Assembly: GCA_947375085.1 (NCBI GenBank) | Contig: CANCEQ010000086.1 | Location: 1-11,915, forward strand | DNA: 11,915 bases | DNA from: Flavobacteriales bacterium | Lineage (GTDB): Bacteria > Bacteroidota > Bacteroidia > Flavobacteriales > Crocinitomicaceae | Direction: 5' to 3' | Shown: positions 1 to 6,853 of the stretch, piece by piece | Position numbering within the stretch: position 1 is the first letter of the stretch | Layout of the letters: each line of letters starts with the position of its first letter | The notes under the pieces: model-generated | Told to the model about the DNA's origin: nothing | The model's input: the letters and a program-made list of their open reading frames with translations, nothing else | Database searches by the model: none | Position numbers and translations under genes: made by a program

Positions 1-311
1 ATGAATACCAAGATTTATTGAATAAAAGCAAAATTAGATGTAGCATGACAGAGACTTATGACCCATATGCCAACGCTGTTGCAGAAAGAATAAACGGTAT
101 ATTAAAGCAAGAGTTCATCGGTGAAAATAGAAATATTGAAATAAAAATCATGAAGGAACTTGTTCGAGATAGCGTAGGTATTTATAATAATATTAGGCCC
201 CATTATTCGTGTTATATGAATACGCCGAAATACATGCATCAACAAAATGAGATTAAAATAAAAACGTACAAAACCAAAAATACCAGCAAACACGTGTTTG
301 CTGGTATGTAA
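1..311 (+). CDS. IS3-family transposase, C-terminal fragment (partial at left edge)
   Basis: This is the end of the DDE integrase (rve) domain of an IS3-family transposase, which cuts and joins the ends of its insertion sequence. The frame (first full codon at 3) is open to the left edge, so the gene is truncated by the window; the first TTG at 18 is unlikely to be the real start. The visible protein has the family pattern: a Ser-Met pair, then DPYANAVAERINGILKQEF, where the Glu of AER is the expected third catalytic acidic residue, and later YNNIRPH, equivalent to the usual YN..RPH near the C-terminus. The first two catalytic Asp residues would be upstream. The last residues are encoded by a perfect palindrome (281-306), and the stop is at 309-311. 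It converges on the ice-binding protein gene. Family assignment is firm; whether the element is intact cannot be seen. Confidence 0.85.
   Translation, partial: EYQDLLNKSKIRCSMTETYDPYANAVAERINGILKQEFIGENRNIEIKIMKELVRDSVGIYNNIRPHYSCYMNTPKYMHQQNEIKIKTYKTKNTSKHVFAGM
281..306 (-). terminator. Perfect 26-bp palindrome, probable intrinsic terminator of the minus-strand gene
   Basis: The two 13-base arms (TACCAGCAAACAC and its exact complement) meet with no spacer around a central CACGTG. Read on the minus strand, the hairpin lies 38 bases past the stop of the ice-binding protein gene and is followed by TTTTTGGTTTT, a good U-tract. On the plus strand the downstream sequence is only AT-rich, so termination there would be weaker. 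The right arm also encodes the last residues of the transposase, so the hairpin probably belongs to the insertion sequence. Confidence 0.65.
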
Positions 312-336
312 TATTTAATTATTTTTACTTTAAATA

Positions 337-361
337 TGTAACGTCTATTTAGGACTAGTCA
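337..361. repeat. Possible right terminal inverted repeat of the IS3-family element
   Basis: The 25 bases start with TGTAACG and end with TAGGACTAGTCA. IS3-family ends typically start TG on the outside and finish CA, and this sequence lies 26 bases after the transposase stop, where the right end is expected. Read inward it is TGACTAGTCC...GTTACA, which resembles IS3-type ends. The matching left repeat would be outside the window, so the call rests on position and end bases only. It overlaps the last five codons and the stop of the ice-binding protein gene. Confidence 0.4.
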
Positions 362-1559
362 GAATCAATTTATAATTAATTGTATTTAAAGAATTTGTAG
401 AATTGATAAAATAACACCCATTCTTCTCGTCTGAAAGATCAACAGTGTTATCTTCAGTTTGAACGACACGAATAATGTCACCATTTACTGAGGAAATATA
501 AATATAATCAGTTGTTTCATTTGTAAAGTGAATAATTCCAGTCGTAGGATTTGGAAATACCTCATTATCAATTGGATATTTAAATTCATTTGAAATCACA
601 TCAGAATAACTGATTTTTCCATCAAAATCAATTTGCTTTAATCGGTAATAACTGATTCCCAAAGGAGGATTTGAAATGATGCTTGAATAGTGTTTCAATT
701 TAGAAGAATTACCAGCACCTTTAATGTTTTCAATTTCTTTCCATTCATCACCATTTAAACTTGATTCTAGTTCAAAGTAATCGTTATTAACTTCAGAAGA
801 GGTTATCCATGAAATAGTAGGTCTATTATTACCATTTTTTATATCAAATGAAAGTATTTGAATAGATAAAGGAATCGGAGAATCTGTTCTTTTAGCATTG
901 ACATTATGTAAATTAATCGCTCCGTTTATAGATAAACCTTTTCCATTGAGAGTTGTGAAATCCAATAAATTGATTGCTCCATTTGCGATTATTACACCAT
1001 TGAAAATAGAATTTGTTCCTAATTCAACTGCACCATTTACTTGCCAAAAAATATTTTCATAAGAAGCATTATTTATTAGACTTATCGTTGATAAAGAATT
1101 AGTTGAAAATGCGTTATTCATTTGAAAAATAAAGATCGAATTGGGATCATTTTGGCCATCTAGAATTAAATTACCATTTAAAACACTAGCCCCTCCAATA
1201 CAATAAATTCCAGGTGTAATAATTTGGCCATTTCCTAAAGTTGTACCCAAAACGGTAGAACAAGTTCGAGAAAATAAATCGATGTAAGTACTATTCATAT
1301 CAATAGAAGCTTGATTTGAAACACCATCATTTATATGAATATAACCGGTTAGTGTGCCCGGAGGAAAACCAATAAATGAACCAGTATTTGTTCCGATATT
1401 ACCAATTATTGTAGAGGCCCCCGAATTTTCAAAAGCTCCGTTCGAAGTTAGAAATGTAAAATTTTCAGCTAATCCTAAAATTGGTTTTTGACAATTTAAT
1501 GTAGTGTAGATACAGCAAATACAAATCAGGAGGATGAATACTTTATTTTTTGTTTTCAT
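345..1559 (-). CDS. Secreted DUF3494 ice-binding protein with T9SS type A sorting domain
   Basis: Predicted secreted ice-binding (antifreeze-type) protein of 404 aa. Residues 1-23 form a Sec signal peptide (MKTK, then a hydrophobic run ending TTLNC). Residues about 28-221 are a DUF3494 domain, seen in LGLAENFTFLTSNGAF, SGASTIIGNIGT, DPNSIFIFQ and FWQVNGAVELGTNSIFNGVI; members fold as an irregular beta-solenoid with a flat ice-binding face. Residues about 227-325 resemble the beta-sandwich linker common in Bacteroidetes exoproteins (SSEVNNDYFELESS, YYRLKQIDFDGK). Residues about 332-404 are a T9SS C-terminal signal (VFPNPTTG, ending YKLIL), so the protein should cross the outer membrane and be released or attached to the surface. 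I chose ATG 1559: the alternative eight codons upstream is a TTG at 1583 and would put charged residues before the signal peptide. Cys22 is preceded by Leu-Asn, a poor lipobox, so a lipoprotein is unlikely. The final TSPK and stop overlap a possible IS end. A cold-habitat role is inference. Confidence 0.88.
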   Translation of the reverse strand: MKTKNKVFILLICICCIYTTLNCQKPILGLAENFTFLTSNGAFENSGASTIIGNIGTNTGSFIGFPPGTLTGYIHINDGVSNQASIDMNSTYIDLFSRTCSTVLGTTLGNGQIITPGIYCIGGASVLNGNLILDGQNDPNSIFIFQMNNAFSTNSLSTISLINNASYENIFWQVNGAVELGTNSIFNGVIIANGAINLLDFTTLNGKGLSINGAINLHNVNAKRTDSPIPLSIQILSFDIKNGNNRPTISWITSSEVNNDYFELESSLNGDEWKEIENIKGAGNSSKLKHYSSIISNPPLGISYYRLKQIDFDGKISYSDVISNEFKYPIDNEVFPNPTTGIIHFTNETTDYIYISSVNGDIIRVVQTEDNTVDLSDEKNGCYFINSTNSLNTINYKLILTSPK

Positions 1560-1670
1560 ATTGTCTAACTTATTGTTAAACAAAGGAACATATTGATTAT
1601 TAATAGATTGTTACATTATTATTTGAAAACCTTGTAAATGCATGAGGTAGAGTTCAATCGGTGAGATTGA

Positions 1671-2243
1671 TTAATTAACAGGTAGTTGAATCAACGGAAG
1701 AATTTCATTTAAACAAATTTTTACTGATTCTTCAATTGAAAGTTCACCTGTTTTAATATTTAGGTTTGAATTAGTCGGTATTTGATAATCTGCACCAATT
1801 CCTGTAAAATTTTTTATTTTCCCTTCTCTTGCAGATTGATAGAGGCCTTTAACATCTCTTTTTTCACATACTTCTAGTGAAACATCTAAGTAGATTTGAA
1901 AATAATTTTCAGCTCCAATAATTTGCTTTGCTAAATCTCTCATTTCATTGGATGGACTTATAAAACTATTGATACAGATGATACCAGAATTGAGAAATAA
2001 CTTCGATATTTCTGCTATTCGCCGAATATTTTCCATTCGATCTTCTTCAGAAAAACCTAGATTGTTATTGATACCTGATCGAATTTGATCCCCATCTAAA
2101 AGTTGAGTAAAAAATCCTTTTTCAAAGAGAGCTTTTGATAGATGTTCAGAAAGAGTAGTTTTTCCTGCTCCTGAAAGACCAGTTAGCCATATAACAATTG
2201 CTTTTTGGTTTAAAAATTTTTCTTTTTGAAGTCTCGAATTCAT
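1671..2243 (-). CDS. cysC: Adenylylsulfate (APS) kinase
   Basis: Phosphorylates APS with ATP to make PAPS, the universal sulfate donor, in the cytoplasm. The 190-aa protein has the usual length of a stand-alone APS kinase. Visible motifs are the Walker A loop GLSGAGKTT (22-30), DGDQIRSGINNNLGFS (50-65), NIRRIAEI (72-79), SFISP (93-97) with the Ser that some CysC proteins phosphorylate, KRDVKGLY (128-135) and FTG (146-148). There is no fused ATP sulfurylase or CysN domain, and no cysD, cysN or PAPS reductase gene is in the window. It is the last gene of the run that includes a PAPS-type sulfotransferase, 53 bases after the ABC permease. This suggests its PAPS feeds sulfation and not only cysteine synthesis, which is inference. 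No clear Shine-Dalgarno or TAnnTTTG box is seen in the 53-base gap. Confidence 0.93.
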   Translation of the reverse strand: MNSRLQKEKFLNQKAIVIWLTGLSGAGKTTLSEHLSKALFEKGFFTQLLDGDQIRSGINNNLGFSEEDRMENIRRIAEISKLFLNSGIICINSFISPSNEMRDLAKQIIGAENYFQIYLDVSLEVCEKRDVKGLYQSAREGKIKNFTGIGADYQIPTNSNLNIKTGELSIEESVKICLNEILPLIQLPVN

Positions 2244-2296
2244 ATAGTAAAAGTAAAAAAAAAATAAGCGATTAAATTATCTTTGAAAGTCAGATT

Positions 2297-3622
2297 TTAA
2301 CTTTCTTTGAAAAGCTTCTCAAATACTTTATATTTTCTTTCTTCGTATAGATGAAAAGCAATTTTTATTGCTGCAAATGAAACTAAAAGATAAAAGGGAA
2401 TAAGAGAATACCACCAAATTGAATATTGGATATTTGATAATAAAAGTACCCCAATAAACGAAAATATAATACTTAAAAAAGACGTGTTTCCCTTCTGATT
2501 AAATAATTTTTTAGAATTAATGGGTAGAATTAATGACCAGAAAATACTAGCTGAAATCATATAAATCATTGATGTGAAATACATTGAAAGTACAAATTGA
2601 GTATCTTCCCAGGTGTACATTAAAAAAGGAATCGTAATGCACATATCGATAATAAGTGGTAAAATCATTAATCGAAGTATAAAGCCAACCATTTTTTTAT
2701 AACCTGTTGAACGTAATTCGAAATTGAGCCAACAATTTTTCCAGTGACCGATAAAATTATTGAAGACATAAGTGAAAATGATTAATGAAGTTCCAAAAAA
2801 CCAATAAACACCTTTTCCTTCAAAAAGTTGAGTTTTATCTTCTTGATAAGTAATCAAACTAGTACCTAAAATAATTAGTTTTAGAATAAATCCAACGGAT
2901 AATAATTTTCGAACCGATTTATTATTGATCAAAAGTTTAAAGTAAATGTTACCAGAAGTCAGTCCGTTTTTTTCTTTTTTCTTCTTGTTAATAATTGTTT
3001 CCTTTTCGAATAAATAACCGATAATTAAAAGTAGACAACTAATGAATGACAATGAAAGTAGTAGGTGATTTAATATAAAAATATGAAACAAGACAATTAA
3101 AACGAAAAGTACTGAAAGTGAAATTAGAGGTAAAATCCTGCCTTTTTTTAATATAAAATCAATTGGATATTGAACGGCTCTTCTAGCTAATTGTCCACAG
3201 ATGATGATGAGTAAACCGGTCAATAAAATCGATAATTCTTGAAATAAATAACTACAGGTCCCTAAGAAAATAAGATTGTATAAATAAAAAGGTTTGATGA
3301 AATCGAGAATCAATGAAATACAATAATTCTGAAATCGAGAAATAGGAAGGTAATTTGGAAATATCTGTTTCATAGCAGTGTAGCTAGGAAAGATGGTTCT
3401 TAGTATTATTAAACTACCTAGTGAGAAATAAATAACACCAAAGATATCCATTGTTGAATTTCCGTTTGCTGTCGACTCAATATCTATTTCATTTAAGGCA
3501 TAAATACTATAACCGTAAAAAACAGCCATAAAAAGATAGAGAATACTTACTACGATTTTTAATGGATTTCTTAGTTCCGAAAACGAACTTTTAAGTTTTA
3601 AAAACAGAAATTGACCAATCAT
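2297..3622 (-). CDS. ABC exporter permease, multi-spanning membrane protein
   Basis: Predicted membrane subunit of the ABC transporter whose ATPase is the gene just upstream. The 441-aa protein is very hydrophobic, with roughly 11-12 possible membrane segments; clear ones lie near residues 23-43, 59-78, 103-125, 131-145, 165-205, 243-259, 275-290, 313-335, 345-368, 383-397 and 404-420. A cytosolic Lys-rich loop (KKKKEK) lies near residue 214. The start is ATG 3622, because the upstream in-frame start is TTG (3628) and ATG 3622 gives an ATGA overlap with the ATPase stop, typical of translational coupling. I recognise no specific permease subfamily or substrate; the ATPase type suggests an exporter of the ABC-2 kind. 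A link to the neighbouring sulfation genes is possible but rests only on co-localisation. Confidence 0.75.
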   Translation of the reverse strand: MIGQFLFLKLKSSFSELRNPLKIVVSILYLFMAVFYGYSIYALNEIDIESTANGNSTMDIFGVIYFSLGSLIILRTIFPSYTAMKQIFPNYLPISRFQNYCISLILDFIKPFYLYNLIFLGTCSYLFQELSILLTGLLIIICGQLARRAVQYPIDFILKKGRILPLISLSVLFVLIVLFHIFILNHLLLSLSFISCLLLIIGYLFEKETIINKKKKEKNGLTSGNIYFKLLINNKSVRKLLSVGFILKLIILGTSLITYQEDKTQLFEGKGVYWFFGTSLIIFTYVFNNFIGHWKNCWLNFELRSTGYKKMVGFILRLMILPLIIDMCITIPFLMYTWEDTQFVLSMYFTSMIYMISASIFWSLILPINSKKLFNQKGNTSFLSIIFSFIGVLLLSNIQYSIWWYSLIPFYLLVSFAAIKIAFHLYEERKYKVFEKLFKES

Positions 3623-4368
3623 ATCCAATCTAAATTTTCTAATTGACTATCATTAGGTTTCAAAATTGACAATAAAGCTGCATCTAAATGATTCTCTCCA
3701 TTTTCGGTAAAGTCCTTGATGCTTGAATTGAATACTAATTCTTTGTTATCTAGAACTCCAATGTGAGTTGCAATTTTTTCAATATAAGTTAAGTCGTGAG
3801 ATGAAATTAAAATCGTTCGGTCGTCTCGCTTGTATTTTTGTAAAAATTGAACCATCTGATTCGCTACCAAAGGATCTAAACCAGAAAAAGGCTCGTCTAA
3901 AATTAAGATCGATGGAGTATGAATAACTGCTGCACAGAATGCAATTTTTTTCTTCATTCCTGTTGAAAATTTACCGATACTTTTTTTGATTGTAGCATCA
4001 TCCTCAAAGAAATAGTTGATTAAATCGTTGATTCTTTTGGATAAGGTTTCTTGTGGAATGTTATAAATTTCACCAACAAATTTTAAATAATCTAATCCAT
4101 TAATTTCTTCAATCAAAGCTAAGTTTTCATGCACAACACCGATTTGACTTTTATCTAAAGTTTCTAATTCAGTATGACTTTTTCCTAATAATTGAATTGT
4201 ACCACTTTCATTCTCAATTAAGTCAAGAATAATGTTGATTAAAGTTGTTTTACCAACACCATTTTTTCCTAATAAACAATATATGTCACCATCATTAATC
4301 GTTAAATTAATGTTTTCAAGTACAACTTTTTTAGCGTATTCTTTGTGAAGATTCGTAATTTGTATCAT
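3619..4368 (-). CDS. ABC transporter ATP-binding protein (exporter type)
   Basis: ATPase subunit of an ABC transporter, 249 aa with a single nucleotide-binding domain. Motifs in order: Walker A GKNGVGKTT (34-42), a Q-loop region around GVVHEN (77-82) where Glu follows His in place of the classical Gln, the signature FSTGMKKK (134-141), Walker B ILILDEP (154-160), D-loop SGLD (162-165) and the switch His in SSHD (191). The FSTGM form of the signature is common in ABC-2 type exporters of the CcmA/BcrA-like group. Stop and downstream ATG overlap (ATGA, 3619-3622), so it is almost certainly cotranslated with the permease. It begins 14 bases after the PorP/SprF gene. The C-terminal tail after about residue 215 carries no recognised domain. 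Substrate unknown. Confidence 0.92.
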   Translation of the reverse strand: MIQITNLHKEYAKKVVLENINLTINDGDIYCLLGKNGVGKTTLINIILDLIENESGTIQLLGKSHTELETLDKSQIGVVHENLALIEEINGLDYLKFVGEIYNIPQETLSKRINDLINYFFEDDATIKKSIGKFSTGMKKKIAFCAAVIHTPSILILDEPFSGLDPLVANQMVQFLQKYKRDDRTILISSHDLTYIEKIATHIGVLDNKELVFNSSIKDFTENGENHLDAALLSILKPNDSQLENLDWI

Positions 4369-4382
4369 TGAGTATATAAGTT

Positions 4383-5261
4383 TTAGTCAAGCATAAATGC
4401 AATTCCAAATTCATGACTAGCTGCTGAAAATGAGTTAATTGAAGTGTTATGATTAAATAGTGCGCTGTTAGATTTATAAATTGCGTAATTCACTCTGTAT
4501 CGTTCTTTAAAGTCATAGCCAATAACTAAACCTGAAGCATTAGAAGTTTGATAGAGTAAACCACCCCAGAATTGTTTTTTATAAGAAGCAATTAAGTTGA
4601 TGTTTGCAATATAATTGATATTATTAAGTATCACATTGATCATTGGTTTTAATTCGAAATTTGCACCTAAATTGAAAGAATATGAACTTGTTAAATAATA
4701 TTCTCTTTTGTTTTTGAAATTGATTTTGCGGTAAGTAGATTCAGTAAGTTGAAAGGAATTAAATCCAATTAAAAACCGAGGAGTTTTATACATTATTCCT
4801 AAGTTCAAATTATAGGTTTGATCTTTATAATAGTTAGGTAGATCGGGATCATTATATGTATCAGGTGGTATCCAACTTGGTTTAAATTCAAAAATATTTA
4901 ATCCTAATGAAGTACCGATACTCAACGTTTTAGTCTCACTAATTGAATGGTGATAAGCGTAGTTTAAATTTATTTTATTCGTGGTAGAAAATCCAATATT
5001 ATCGTATTCATAATTTACGCCCAAACCACCATGTAATTTAGAAAGTTTAATCTCATAAATTCCATAAATATCTTTTGGACCACCTTTTATATTTGACCAT
5101 TGATTTTCACCTCCAATAGTAGCGTATTGTTTGTGAAATATACCTGTTGCTGCGGGTGAATTCAACGAATAGTTATTAAAAAATAATGCGTAATTAGTGG
5201 ATTGTTGAGAAAAGACCGTAAGAATTGAAAGGTTAAATAAGATAAATAGACTAAATTTCAT
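4383..5261 (-). CDS. PorP/SprF-family outer-membrane protein, type IX secretion associated
   Basis: Predicted 292-aa outer-membrane beta-barrel of the PorP/SprF family, whose members help particular T9SS substrates leave the cell or attach to it. A signal peptide covers residues 1-18 (VFS then QQ). Family hallmarks are NSPAATG (34-40) and QWSNIKGGPK (54-63) near the N-terminus, alternating aromatic strands throughout and a C-terminal HEFGIAFMLD ending like a last barrel strand. PorP/SprF genes usually sit next to a large adhesin or repeat protein with a C-terminal sorting signal. Here no such gene is adjacent; the only visible T9SS cargo is the ice-binding protein 2.8 kb downstream. It starts 12 bases after the sulfotransferase stop, within the same transcription unit. 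The family call is strong, the specific partner unknown. Confidence 0.88.
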   Translation of the reverse strand: MKFSLFILFNLSILTVFSQQSTNYALFFNNYSLNSPAATGIFHKQYATIGGENQWSNIKGGPKDIYGIYEIKLSKLHGGLGVNYEYDNIGFSTTNKINLNYAYHHSISETKTLSIGTSLGLNIFEFKPSWIPPDTYNDPDLPNYYKDQTYNLNLGIMYKTPRFLIGFNSFQLTESTYRKINFKNKREYYLTSSYSFNLGANFELKPMINVILNNINYIANINLIASYKKQFWGGLLYQTSNASGLVIGYDFKERYRVNYAIYKSNSALFNHNTSINSFSAASHEFGIAFMLD

Positions 5262-5273
5262 TATTTCAGTGTT

Positions 5274-6308
5274 TTAAATAGTTTTTAAGTGAGTATATAT
5301 TTCAATACATTGTTTTAAAATAGAAGAATCAAAAGTATGATTTTCGTTTAATTTATTTTTGAATGGTTCTAACATTAAAGAATCGACTTTAATGTTTAGA
5401 TTCAATTTCATTAATTCATTCTTTGGATTTTCACAAAATGATTCATAACATATGAAACTACATTTTGAGCTATATTTTTCTACAACAAAATGGTAATAAT
5501 TAAGCCATGACAATAGCCAATAATTAATATCCTCTTTTTTTAAATCATTTAATTGATTGAATATTTCATTGTTTCCAAGATCAAAAGGCTTTTGATTCAA
5601 TCCAAATTCATGGTGACCGAGCCAATTCATATATTTCAATGAAAAGGGATCTTTTTTTTGTAGTTCAGAAAAATGAAGATGTTGGTTTAAAAGTGATATT
5701 GCATGTTGTAAAGGGTCTCTAAATGGAATTAGAATAATTGATTTTGGATATATTTTCAAAATAGATTCTAACCTTAAAACTAAGTTATTGTTTTTTGATA
5801 AATAGCGTTTTGGTATACCATTATTAAAGGTGATTCTTTCAACGTAATTTTTATATTTCCTTAAAATTTCGTCTGAGATTGAATTAATACATAATCGATC
5901 TTTTAGAATGTATTTATCATTTAGAAAAACTTTCCAAAATACTTCATCTAAAGCTTCAGGACTCTCATTATTAACGAATATTCCATCTTTGTGAGCTCTT
6001 TCTTTTAATTCTGTATTATGTTTATTTTTAACGATTTTCGAATTTAAAGAAGGGGAGAGGATAAACGGTAAGTCTGAATAGGTTAATGAAATAAATTCTT
6101 CACTTTGATTTAAGATTTCCAATAATGCAGTTGTACCGCTTCTTGCTAAACCACTTATGAATAAATGATTGTCTTTAAATTGAGTGTTTTTCTTTTTTTG
6201 AGAAAACAATTTTTGATCCAAATCAAAACTCAATTCAGAAACATTTTTTGAACCTAATGAGAGATGATGGAGAAACTTGGAGAGTGAATTATAATCCGAA
6301 CTTTCCAT
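5274..6308 (-). CDS. PAPS-dependent sulfotransferase family protein
   Basis: Predicted cytosolic enzyme of 344 aa that transfers a sulfuryl group from PAPS to a hydroxyl or amine acceptor. The 5'-phosphosulfate loop is clear at LFISGLARSGTT (49-60), and the 3'-phosphate-binding region at IIPFRDP-like IILIPFRDP (191-199), including Arg197. LVLRLESILKIYPKS (176-190) precedes it, matching the strand-helix layout of the Sulfotransfer_3 type. There is no signal peptide or membrane segment, in keeping with use of cytosolic PAPS. The first 20 bases overlap the end of the 127-aa membrane protein gene, and the PorP/SprF gene follows after 12 bases. CysC further along the same strand can supply PAPS. 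The acceptor (lipid, glycan, peptide or small molecule) cannot be told from the sequence. Codon use looks very AT-rich, as in the genes just upstream. Confidence 0.87.
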   Translation of the reverse strand: MESSDYNSLSKFLHHLSLGSKNVSELSFDLDQKLFSQKKKNTQFKDNHLFISGLARSGTTALLEILNQSEEFISLTYSDLPFILSPSLNSKIVKNKHNTELKERAHKDGIFVNNESPEALDEVFWKVFLNDKYILKDRLCINSISDEILRKYKNYVERITFNNGIPKRYLSKNNNLVLRLESILKIYPKSIILIPFRDPLQHAISLLNQHLHFSELQKKDPFSLKYMNWLGHHEFGLNQKPFDLGNNEIFNQLNDLKKEDINYWLLSWLNYYHFVVEKYSSKCSFICYESFCENPKNELMKLNLNIKVDSLMLEPFKNKLNENHTFDSSILKQCIEIYTHLKTI

Positions 6309-6672
6309 ATTGTTTTTTCAATAAATAATAAAGAAGAAAAACGATAGATGAAATAAAAAATCCTTTAAATGAAGTTAAGACATCATAGAAATTTGTTCCA
6401 TTTGAATAAGATGGACCAGCATAAATTAATCCAATGTATGGTGAAATTAAAATAAAGAAGAATAAGAAGATTTTACCACTTTCAATTAATATTTTTAAAG
6501 CTGATAGTAATAAAGATTTTTGTTTCTCCTTTTCAGATAATGTTTTATCAGTAAGAATGACAAAAGATTCTTTTTGATAGGTAAATAAATTTTTTATAAA
6601 TCGTTTAACAGGAAGAAAATCGAACAATATAACGGCAATGAAACTTGCTAATATGATTAAAAATGAGATCAT
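6289..6672 (-). CDS. Small membrane protein between sulfotransferase genes, function unknown
   Basis: I do not recognise this 127-aa protein. It has three likely membrane segments, near residues 3-21, 63-85 and 103-118. A charged cytosolic-type stretch (about 22-60, with KRFIKNLF and EKEKQKS) lies between the first and second. A SPYIGLIYAGP motif ends the second segment. Its ATG overlaps the stop of the 59-aa gene in an ATGA arrangement, and its last 20 bases overlap the start of the sulfotransferase. This tight packing strongly suggests that it works with the sulfotransferase or the arylsulfotransferase-like protein, perhaps as a membrane partner; that is inference. It lacks Walker, thiol or transporter signatures. 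Confidence 0.75.
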   Translation of the reverse strand: MISFLIILASFIAVILFDFLPVKRFIKNLFTYQKESFVILTDKTLSEKEKQKSLLLSALKILIESGKIFLFFFILISPYIGLIYAGPSYSNGTNFYDVLTSFKGFFISSIVFLLYYLLKKQYGKFGL

Positions 6673-6848
6673 TGTTTTTTATATTTTGATTTAATAAAAC
6701 GAAAAAATCTTTTTAAGGGATACCAAAAAATGGCAATTAAAGATAAAATAAAAGAAATAAGTACACCAAAAACAGCAGTAATTGTCCCTGCCCCTAATCC
6801 AGGGCCAATATACAAAGCAAAGTTTTCAATTTTAAAAAATAGTTCCAC
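6669..6848 (-). CDS. 59-aa GTG-start membrane peptide with YIGPGLG motif
   Basis: A small gene that is easy to overlook because it starts with GTG and has no in-frame ATG. The protein begins MELFFKIENFALYIGPGLG, then has one membrane segment (about residues 20-43, ITAVFGVLISFIL...AIFWYPL) and a basic tail (KRFFRFIKSKYKKQ). The start is 5 bases after the stop of the arylsulfotransferase-like gene, and the stop overlaps the next ATG as ATGA, so a coding function is well supported by context. Small proteins with Tyr-Ile-(Gly/Asp)-Pro-Gly before a hydrophobic helix occur next to membrane phospho- or sulfo-transfer enzymes in many bacteria (recollection, not checked). The frame upstream of GTG reaches a stop within 11 codons with no better start. 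Function unknown; probably an accessory of the neighbouring sulfotransferases. Confidence 0.75.
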   Translation of the reverse strand: MELFFKIENFALYIGPGLGAGTITAVFGVLISFILSLIAIFWYPLKRFFRFIKSKYKKQ

Positions 6849-6853
6849 TTTTT

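Noticed and set aside
102..293. Minus-strand open frame opposite the transposase
   Set aside because: No recognisable domain and no start context; the plus-strand frame has strong IS3 motifs.
1560..1583. Longer ice-binding protein from a TTG start at 1583
   Set aside because: The added eight residues would precede a typical Met-Lys signal peptide; ATG 1559 fits better.
1654..1670. Small hairpin (TCAATC/GATTGA, 5-base loop) after cysC
   Set aside because: The stem has only 6 AT-rich pairs and no U-tract follows on the minus strand, so it is not a convincing terminator.
2285..2305. Inverted repeat GAAAGT/ACTTTC around the permease stop
   Set aside because: Short weak stem with a 9-base loop and no U-tract on either side.
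3952..3975. FSTGM in place of LSGGQ as ABC signature, as a possible defect
   Set aside because: STGM-type signatures are common in ABC-2 exporter ATPases; Walker A, Walker B and the switch His are intact.
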